From positions 1-12,047 of the forward strand of contig CAYJHD010000063.1 in NCBI GenBank assembly GCA_964370015.1: a DNA stretch of 12,047 nt, given 5' to 3'. Position numbers and translations under genes: made by a program. This DNA comes from CAYJAD01 sp964370015. Lineage in GTDB: Bacteria; Desulfobacterota; Desulfovibrionia; Desulfovibrionales; Desulfovibrionaceae. Of the stretch, positions 7,090-12,047 are shown piece by piece; the stretch's first letter is position 1, and each line of letters starts with the position of its first letter. The notes under the pieces are model-generated. The model had not been told where the DNA came from. It saw only the letters and a list, made by a program, of their open reading frames with translations, and searched no databases.

Positions 7090-7113
7090 GGGGGCTTCGG
7101 CCCCCTTTTTTTT
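7090..7113 (+). terminator. intrinsic terminator after secG
   Basis: A perfect six-base-pair stem GGGGGC/GCCCCC (7090-7095 with 7100-7105) is closed on a TTCG tetraloop (the very stable C-UUCG-G form in RNA) and followed directly by eight T (7106-7113). It lies 20 bp after the secG stop and should end the rimI-tpiA-secG transcript. Only 23 bp separate it from the Smr gene start, so that gene needs read-through or a promoter that I cannot see. Confidence 0.93.
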
Positions 7114-7136
7114 CGTCGTGTCATGAGAGGTAAGTT

Positions 7137-8234
7137 ATGGAACATTCTTTTGGACATATGCCTTTTGCACTTTTAGTACAGCAAAGAAGTCCGCTTTCTC
7201 AAAAGGAAGACGACTCTTTGCAAAGTGGCACCGTAAAGAATAAAAATGTGCCGTCTATTGCTCCTGTTTTGTCGCAAAGCTCTCGTGCGGAAAATGTGAC
7301 GCAAACAGATGATACAGACCTTTTTTTGCAAGCCATGGGGTCTTTGGTGCAAGCAGAAGCCAAGGCTGTATTACCACGCAAAAAAACTGTTTCTCGTAAA
7401 AAGCATATGCAGACAGTGCAATCCAAAAAACAAAAGGCCTCCCCCTCAGCGGGACTTGTGCCTTTAAGTGAAAGCTTTGCGCAATTACTTTCTCCTTCTG
7501 GCAAAGATGGGCGCGGGCAAAAGGGGGGTGGTGATATAATCATGGCAGACACCATGCCCAAAGAAACTTCCACACCGCAAACGACTTTACAGCACGAAGA
7601 GGGCGATATGACCATGGATAGTTTGCTTTCCGCGCAGAAGGCTGTGGCAAATGGCAATGATGCTGAAGGTATGGATGCCTTTTTCACTGCCATGAAGGAA
7701 GTGAGTCCTTTGGCCGGTAAAGGGCGTGATATAGCCCCAGAAGTGCAACCTCAAACGTCAGCAGGGCAAGCGCAAGATGCTTTTGCGTTAATGATGGAAA
7801 AGAAGCTAGAATTTGCTTTGGCACTCAAAGGGGAATACATGGAGGGTCATGTGGTGGGTCTTGATGAACTCACCATGAATAATTTGCGTGCAGGTGTGTA
7901 TAGCCCCGAAGCGCATCTGGATTTGCATGGTTTGAATGCCATGCAAGCCTATTCAGCCATGTCGGGCTTTTTTAAAGGAGCATGGTATAAAGGCCTTCGC
8001 ACCTTATTACTCATACCTGGGCGCGGAAAGAATTCCCCCAATGGAGTGAGTGTGTTACGTGAAAAGGTACAGCTATGGCTCACGCAAGATCCCTTTAAAA
8101 GAGTGGTGTTGGCTTTTTGTACGGCACAGCCGGTGGATGGCGGGCCAGGTACAGTATATGTGCTTTTACGAAAATATAAGAAAAAAGGGAAAGTCTGCTG
8201 GGAAAGACTGCCTACGGATCCTGATTTATACTAA
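7137..8234 (+). CDS. Smr-domain protein with long disordered N-terminal half
   Basis: The 365-residue protein has a polar, low-complexity first part (about 1-215, rich in Ser, Lys, Gln and Ala) without recognisable domains. An Asp/Leu-rich linker follows, then a C-terminal Smr domain. The Smr motifs are LDLHG (261-265), PGRGKNSPNG (294-303) and a DGG-x-G-x-x-YVLLRK segment near 335-347. Smr domains (from MutS2) are DNA or RNA nicking nucleases or nucleic-acid binders in recombination control and ribosome rescue. The usual TGxG/HGxG box starts with Pro here (PGRG), while the LDLH His is kept. The ATG has AGAGG at good spacing. It lies just downstream of a strong terminator and ends 28 bp from the convergent HlyD gene. 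The nucleic-acid role is inferred from family; the target is unknown. Confidence 0.82.
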   Translation: MEHSFGHMPFALLVQQRSPLSQKEDDSLQSGTVKNKNVPSIAPVLSQSSRAENVTQTDDTDLFLQAMGSLVQAEAKAVLPRKKTVSRKKHMQTVQSKKQKASPSAGLVPLSESFAQLLSPSGKDGRGQKGGGDIIMADTMPKETSTPQTTLQHEEGDMTMDSLLSAQKAVANGNDAEGMDAFFTAMKEVSPLAGKGRDIAPEVQPQTSAGQAQDAFALMMEKKLEFALALKGEYMEGHVVGLDELTMNNLRAGVYSPEAHLDLHGLNAMQAYSAMSGFFKGAWYKGLRTLLLIPGRGKNSPNGVSVLREKVQLWLTQDPFKRVVLAFCTAQPVDGGPGTVYVLLRKYKKKGKVCWERLPTDPDLY

Positions 8235-8262
8235 TATTTGATTGGGCTTTGTTCTTGAATGT

Positions 8263-9357
8263 TTAAAAATAGCTGAGTGCGCGAAGTATGAAGTGTGGAA
8301 CGTATGTTTGCACCCATTTTTCAGGCCAAAATACAAGTGTGCTTTTGCCGTCCTCCATGTTTTGTATGAGGGCATCAAACTCTTTTCCTTGCGCATTGAG
8401 AGTTACGGTCACAAGGCTTATGGGCGCGTCGTGGATAATTTGCTGAATCGTTCCTTCTAAAAGCGTACCTTGAGCGGTTAAGTAGACGGGGCCCTGTAAA
8501 GTGAGCTTTACGGCTTCTTCTTGTGGTAATTGTGCTGTGGCTTGGAGTTTTGTATTGGTACTTGGTAACAGGCTAAAAGCAATGGTGTCTTTTTGTACCA
8601 CCTGACCTGCCAAGGGCACATCTCCCACAATATATCCGTCGGCAGGGGCTGTGAGCTGGTCGGATATACTCTCCATATTCACGTTGTCGAAGGGTATGGT
8701 AGTAAGGCCCTGAGCCATACGTTGAGCGCGCAATTTATATAAAACACTTTCAATGTTTGAGCGGTTGCGACTGGCATATTCGTGGGCGGCGCGCGCTTGG
8801 TCTAACCGTTGACGTGCATGCTGTTCCGCTTGCTTTGCGGTTTGTGTTGGTGTTTGCATGCCACGCACATAGAGCAAAGTTTTGGCATGGGTAACGGAGA
8901 GTTTTTCCATGAGTTCATGCTTGGCATTTTCTTCCTGGCGAGCCAAAGCCACCCTTTGTATCATGTCAGCTTCTTCGCTTTGCGCCTTTTCTATGATTTG
9001 ACTTCTTTGAGCGTCATTGAGTGGGCTTTGAGGTAATGCGCCGCGCACAAGGGCATTGGCGTGGGGTAGCTGGCTTGTGTAGGCGGATAAGTCTAGACGA
9101 GCCAAGAGGCTACCTTGTTCTACTTTTGAACCGTGTGCAACGAATACTTCGGTGAAGGCCACACTGAGTGGGGTTGTGACATGTAGTACCACAGGAGAAA
9201 TGCGGTGCTGTGTGTTAACAATGCGCCCTTGATGTAAGAAAAAGCCCATACCCATGAGAAAGAGAGCTACAGCACATATCACAAGGATGAAAAGCTGTTT
9301 CTTGGAACGCAAAGGTCTTTTTTGCTCAGAAGGGGGCATCTCTAGTACAGGCGACAT
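8263..9357 (-). CDS. HlyD-type membrane-fusion (periplasmic adaptor) protein
   Basis: The 364-residue protein has a basic cytoplasmic N-terminus, one membrane anchor (about 22-41) and a periplasmic body. It contains a split barrel-sandwich (lipoyl-like) domain: first half around VFVAHGSKVEQGSLLARLDL (71-90), second half LTAPADGYIVGDVPLAGQVV (235-254). Between them is an Ala/Gln/Glu-rich helical hairpin likely to be coiled coil (about 115-215). A beta-rich domain ends the protein. Such adaptors link an inner-membrane ABC, MFS or RND pump to an outer-membrane channel, or serve polysaccharide export. No transporter or TolC-like partner is encoded in the window, so the substrate is unknown. The ATG at 9355-9357 has AAGGAA six nucleotides upstream. 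It lies 144 bp downstream of the K+ channel gene on the same strand and may be cotranscribed. Confidence 0.82.
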   Translation of the reverse strand: MSPVLEMPPSEQKRPLRSKKQLFILVICAVALFLMGMGFFLHQGRIVNTQHRISPVVLHVTTPLSVAFTEVFVAHGSKVEQGSLLARLDLSAYTSQLPHANALVRGALPQSPLNDAQRSQIIEKAQSEEADMIQRVALARQEENAKHELMEKLSVTHAKTLLYVRGMQTPTQTAKQAEQHARQRLDQARAAHEYASRNRSNIESVLYKLRAQRMAQGLTTIPFDNVNMESISDQLTAPADGYIVGDVPLAGQVVQKDTIAFSLLPSTNTKLQATAQLPQEEAVKLTLQGPVYLTAQGTLLEGTIQQIIHDAPISLVTVTLNAQGKEFDALIQNMEDGKSTLVFWPEKWVQTYVPHFILRALSYF

Positions 9358-9501
9358 GGCATTTCCTTAAAAATCTGAAGCAAGCTCAGAGTTTACGTTA
9401 TACGTGTACGCAGGGTGTGACGCATAGATGGTACAATGCTCTTTGTAAGTAAAGGAATGAAGTCATGATAGACAAAAAAATCACATGCTTCAAGGGCTTT
9501 T

Positions 9502-11241
9502 TTAAGCCTTGTCATGCTCATGATCATCGGTGAGGCTTTCTTGACACCCATAGGTGTGGTTGAAGGCCTCCTCAGCCATGGAGTCCCCAATGAGATACAT
9601 TTCTTCTTTTTTACAAAAAATATGATCTGGGTCAGGGTTAACATGCATATTGCCATCTCTGTCTTGCAAAGCTACCACGTTACATCCTGTGAGGCCGCGT
9701 ATACCGCTGTCGATGAGAGATTGGCCTTGTAATTTGCCACCCACTTTGCAGCGAAAAATCTTAAGACCTTCATTGAGCATGAACACTTTTCCCGGAGCAA
9801 GTAAGTTGACAATGCTACTGGTCATCATGGATGCCAAGGAAAGCACAAGGTCTGCCCCTGCGGCGTGCAGGATGCCAATATTTCTATCAAGGTTAGCACG
9901 GCTAATAATTTGTATATCTGGGCGTAAGCGACGGCAATATAATGTCAGATAGATGTTGGTATCGTCATCATGGGTGGTAATAATCACCGATGGGCTGGTG
10001 CGTAATCCGGCTTCCTCAAGAGTATCAATGTCGGCGGCATCACCAAAAATGATATGCTCTCTGCTTACATGATCGCCCATGCGCGTTTTCTTTTCCACAA
10101 AGCGATAGTCACGCCCAAGGCTCTCAAGATATTGCGCGGCAGAAATTCCCACACGTCCGCATCCCAAAATAACCACAGGGGCATCACCTTGTGGTGTGGG
10201 TTTACGTAAAAATTTGTCCACATCTTGCATTTGCTCTTGGGTGCCGGCCATAACCAATACAGATGCATCAGTAAAAATCGTCTGAGGGTGGGCTTGAACA
10301 AATTTTCCTCTTTCCCATAGTCCAACCACGTTGACACCCGTTTGTGCTCTCAAACCGCAATCCATGAGGCTTTTTCCCACCAAAGCAGTACGCATGGCAG
10401 GAGCTTCTGCAATGACGAGTTTTCCGTATTCGCTGATGATACTGGTGGGAGATTTGGCATTGAGCACACGTCTGGCAAGGGCCGTACCTAAGAGTTTGTG
10501 GAATTGTACCACATGTGTGGCTCCGGCAAGGCTTAAAATATCTAAAGCATCATCACTTTGCACGCTGGTAGTAATGGGAACATGGGCATCCACATCTCGA
10601 GCGGTGAATGTGATGTTGGTATTACGCATATCACTATCAAGCGCCACCAACATGGCTGCTTTAGACAGGCAAAGATTTTTATACACAGCACTGTCATCAT
10701 GGTCTCCCATGATGGTTTCATAACCTTGATCTATAAGGTCGAGAGTTCCTTGACTGTCATTGCATAAAAGCACGCATTGAGTGCCGTAACGCTCTAATTC
10801 ATCAATGGTGTTAAGCGTTAAAGGGCTTATGCCCACAAAAATCACATGATTTTGAGTAGAAGCTGGAAGCTTTCGTGGTGTGGAGCGTTTTTTTTGCGCT
10901 TCGAGCCATGGAGCATAGAAATATTGGATAAAAGTAAAGGGGAGCATGACAAGCAAAAGAATAACACCCGACATCAGCACAATAATAGAGAAAAAGCGCC
11001 CCATATCCGAAGTGAAAGTAATGTCGCCAAAACCCAATGTGGACATGACAGTTAATGTCCAGTAGACGCCTGTGGTCCAAGAGTAGGAGCGCCCTTCAAA
11101 TTGCATAATATAATGGAAAACAATGCTATAGGCGGCAATGAGGAAAATAAGGAGCATTATGAAACGTAATAAGAAAAACATATTACGCTTAGCACCGCGG
11201 GTTTGCAAAAAGATACTGAGCTGAGATGATAAAAATTTCAT
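9502..11241 (-). CDS. two-helix K+ channel with tandem RCK (TrkA-N/TrkA-C) modules
   Basis: Counted from the ATG at 11239-11241, the product has 579 residues. It has an outer helix (22-46), a pore helix with selectivity filter TLGFGD (68-73), an inner helix (83-109), RCK-N 1 (about 130-245), RCK-C 1 (about 265-345), RCK-N 2 (about 355-470) and RCK-C 2 (about 490-560). It would form a ligand-gated K+ channel in the inner membrane, with eight RCK modules per tetramer. The dinucleotide loop GCGRVG is intact in RCK 2 (360-365), while RCK 1 has VGISPL at the same place and probably does not bind NAD(H) in the usual way. The ORF can be extended four codons to a TTG at 11253, but GAGGA fits the ATG much better. 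The gene has its own promoter candidate at 11322-11350. Confidence 0.9.
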   Translation of the reverse strand: MKFLSSQLSIFLQTRGAKRNMFFLLRFIMLLIFLIAAYSIVFHYIMQFEGRSYSWTTGVYWTLTVMSTLGFGDITFTSDMGRFFSIIVLMSGVILLLVMLPFTFIQYFYAPWLEAQKKRSTPRKLPASTQNHVIFVGISPLTLNTIDELERYGTQCVLLCNDSQGTLDLIDQGYETIMGDHDDSAVYKNLCLSKAAMLVALDSDMRNTNITFTARDVDAHVPITTSVQSDDALDILSLAGATHVVQFHKLLGTALARRVLNAKSPTSIISEYGKLVIAEAPAMRTALVGKSLMDCGLRAQTGVNVVGLWERGKFVQAHPQTIFTDASVLVMAGTQEQMQDVDKFLRKPTPQGDAPVVILGCGRVGISAAQYLESLGRDYRFVEKKTRMGDHVSREHIIFGDAADIDTLEEAGLRTSPSVIITTHDDDTNIYLTLYCRRLRPDIQIISRANLDRNIGILHAAGADLVLSLASMMTSSIVNLLAPGKVFMLNEGLKIFRCKVGGKLQGQSLIDSGIRGLTGCNVVALQDRDGNMHVNPDPDHIFCKKEEMYLIGDSMAEEAFNHTYGCQESLTDDHEHDKA

Positions 11242-11321
11242 GTATTTCCTCAAAAGAGAGATGCGTCAGAATACGCTGTACGTAGACTTTTGTGTTGTAC
11301 TAAGCACATTAAAGCGCAAAG

Positions 11322-11350
11322 AGTATAAGTCATAGGCGTGTGAAAGGCAA
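11322..11350 (-). promoter_or_regulatory. sigma70-type promoter for the K+ channel gene
   Basis: On the minus strand TTGCCT (11345-11350) and TATACT (11322-11327) are spaced exactly 17 bp. They match the -35 at 4/6 and the -10 at 5/6 (TATAAT). The start would be near 11315, giving a leader of about 75 nt before the channel ATG. This is the best promoter match in the window by eye. Confidence 0.55.
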
Positions 11351-11388
11351 GTGTGATACAAAAACATGGTTTTAAGGAGATACCTACC

Positions 11389-11439
11389 ATGGGTGCATAT
11401 ACTATTCATGAAAATACTGTGAATAGTATGAGGAGATAA
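11389..11439 (+). CDS. possible 16-residue ORF with strong ribosome-binding site
   Basis: An ATG at 11389 is preceded by AAGGAGAT (11374-11381) at nine-base spacing, the strongest Shine-Dalgarno in the region. It reads MGAYTIHENTVNSMRR and then TAA. An inverted repeat (11399-11429) lies wholly inside it. A second GAGGAGAT follows at 11430-11437, overlapping its stop, without a good start codon after it. No plus-strand promoter is obvious. It may be a leader peptide, a small protein, or only a chance ORF in a regulatory region. I do not recognise the peptide. Confidence 0.3.
   Translation: MGAYTIHENTVNSMRR
11398..11430 (+). repeat. inverted repeat 1 in the channel/receiver intergenic region
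   Basis: The arms ATACTATTCA (11399-11408) and TGAATAGTAT (11420-11429) are perfect complements over 10 bp. As plus-strand RNA the stem extends by G-U pairs both inward (U11409-G11419, G11410-U11418) and outward (U11398-G11430) to 13 pairs with a seven-base loop. As minus-strand RNA these extra pairs become A-C mismatches. It lies about 50-80 bp upstream of the channel promoter -35 element. It could be a protein operator or an RNA hairpin. Confidence 0.7.
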
Positions 11440-11474
11440 TAGAGCTTTGTTTGGCTGTCAGTAGATCTTTCGGA

Positions 11475-11524
11475 TGTATTTATGCAGGAATGAAATTGCA
11501 TGTTACCATTCCTACATAAATACA
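11475..11524 (-). repeat. inverted repeat 2, long stem-loop after the receiver gene
   Basis: Left arm 11475-11492 and right arm 11507-11524 are 18-bp complements with one mismatch (C11485 against A11514) and a 14-base loop. Read on the minus strand, the mismatch becomes a U-G wobble, so the stem is continuous in the transcript of the receiver gene, whose stop lies 15 bp away. No T-run follows it on the minus strand, so it is not a classical intrinsic terminator. It may be a 3' stability or processing stem, a Rho-assisted terminator, or a DNA-binding palindrome. Confidence 0.75.
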
Positions 11525-11539
11525 GTATTGTAATTTGAA

Positions 11540-12031
11540 TTATGAATCTGTGGCTGCTTTTGCGGCTACTTCTTCCATGGTGTCCATTTCTGTCAGGGTT
11601 TGATCTGCTTCTTCAAAAGCACCAGCTTGAGCAAGGCTGGCAGCCACCATGGCCCCCTCAAGTTTATCTGAAAGGCTTAAGCTTAAGCTATTCACAAGTA
11701 AATCTACATCCACCGGTTTGGGAAGTATAGTGTACGCGCCTGTAAAGTTGGTGTCATCCATATGCTCATGATCTTCGTGATCACTGATGAGGATAAGCTG
11801 TTTATCTGGATAACGCGTTTTTATTTCTTGAAGGAGCGCATATTCATGAGCTGCGGCCAAATCAAGACATAAGACAATAAGATCTATGGACTCGGGTGCT
11901 TGTAAAATTTGCAAACACTGCTCGGCGGTATGTGCTTGTTGTATGGCATACTTTTCTGTCATGAGGGCTTTGGCTAACACGTCATTGCTTTTCTGATCAC
12001 TGTCCACAAGTAAGATGGTAATGTTTTCCAT
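11540..12031 (-). CDS. receiver-domain protein lacking the usual phospho-acceptor Asp
   Basis: The product has 163 residues, counted from the ATG at 12029-12031. An ATG six bases upstream (12035-12037) directly abuts the AGGAG, whereas the chosen start has proper six-base spacing. Residues 4-120 are a CheY-like receiver. The acidic pair Asp10/Asp12 (VDSD), Ser83 (LILISD) and Lys105 (LPKPVD) are present. In strand 3, DLIVLCLDL aligns the phospho-acceptor position with Cys55, and an Asp falls two residues later (Asp57). There is no DNA-binding or enzymatic output domain, only an Ala/Glu-rich helical tail (about 120-163). It is probably a phosphorylation-independent receiver or adaptor. The partner histidine kinase is not in the window. 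The gene is upstream of, and on the same strand as, the K+ channel. Confidence 0.8.
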   Translation of the reverse strand: MENITILLVDSDQKSNDVLAKALMTEKYAIQQAHTAEQCLQILQAPESIDLIVLCLDLAAAHEYALLQEIKTRYPDKQLILISDHEDHEHMDDTNFTGAYTILPKPVDVDLLVNSLSLSLSDKLEGAMVAASLAQAGAFEEADQTLTEMDTMEEVAAKAATDS

Positions 12032-12047
12032 GGTCATCTCCTAAGGT

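Noticed and set aside
8242..8460. 72-codon plus-strand ORF after the Smr gene
   Set aside because: It is almost entirely antisense to the end of the HlyD-type gene and lacks a ribosome-binding site.
9474..9510. Hairpin AAGGCTT/AAGCCCTT at the channel stop codon with a nearby T-run, as an intrinsic terminator on the minus strand
   Set aside because: The stem has a bulge and the seven-T run begins about 11 nt after the stem, too far for a normal intrinsic terminator.
9393..9656. 87-codon minus-strand ORF reaching past the end of the K+ channel gene
   Set aside because: Most of it lies in another frame of the channel gene, and the protein has no recognisable features or ribosome-binding site; treated as a shadow.
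11301..11330. Plus-strand promoter for the 16-codon ORF using TATAAG at 11324
   Set aside because: No -35 element at 16-18 bp; the TTGTAC at 11295-11300 is 23 bp away. The same bases make a better minus-strand promoter.
11398..11524. Small mobile element (MITE-like) bounded by inverted repeats
   Set aside because: The two inverted repeats have unrelated sequences and are separate hairpins; there are no matching termini or target duplication.

Overview
The window looks like ordinary chromosomal DNA from a Gram-negative bacterium with moderate GC. I infer a desulfovibrio-like Desulfobacterota (former Deltaproteobacteria). The inference rests on gene content and style: a tandem-GAF gene overlapping mreB, a rimI-tpiA-secG run, an Smr-domain protein with a long disordered front half, and a stand-alone tandem-RCK potassium channel. 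It is not proven from a marker gene. I see no insertion sequence, phage gene, CRISPR array, tRNA or rRNA.

Layout. Positions 1-107 hold no supportable gene and contain two C-rich runs. On the minus strand, a metallophosphoesterase (460-1176) is followed after 1 bp by a small three-helix membrane protein (108-458). Divergent from them is a two-gene unit: 5-formyltetrahydrofolate cyclo-ligase (1251-1880), overlapping a PgeF/YfiH peptidoglycan-editing protein (1871-2632). Next come a tandem-GAF protein (2761-3798) and an MreB (3798-4820) that share one base. A degenerate Nudix-fold gene (4817-5392, minus) fits exactly between mreB and rimI: it shares its stop tetranucleotide TTAA with mreB and its start tetranucleotide CATG with rimI. 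rimI (5391-5870), tpiA (5921-6685) and secG (6734-7069) follow, closed by a textbook intrinsic terminator (7090-7113). An Smr-domain gene (7137-8234) comes next.

The right third is all minus strand, read from the right edge: a receiver-domain protein (11540-12031) whose phospho-acceptor Asp appears to be Cys, a 298-bp structured intergenic region, a two-helix K+ channel with two RCK modules (9502-11241), and a HlyD-type membrane-fusion protein (8263-9357).

Functional reading. Most genes are housekeeping: one-carbon folate metabolism, peptidoglycan quality control, cell shape, ribosomal protein acetylation, glycolysis and Sec export. The least explained DNA is the intergenic region 11242-11539. 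It contains a good minus-strand sigma70-type promoter for the channel, a 10-bp perfect inverted repeat inside a 16-codon ORF with an excellent Shine-Dalgarno, and an 18-bp inverted repeat with one mismatch just past the receiver gene. I found no convincing new multi-gene system. The candidates worth testing are this structured intergenic region, the two proteins with degenerate active sites (receiver and Nudix), and the GAF-MreB pairing.
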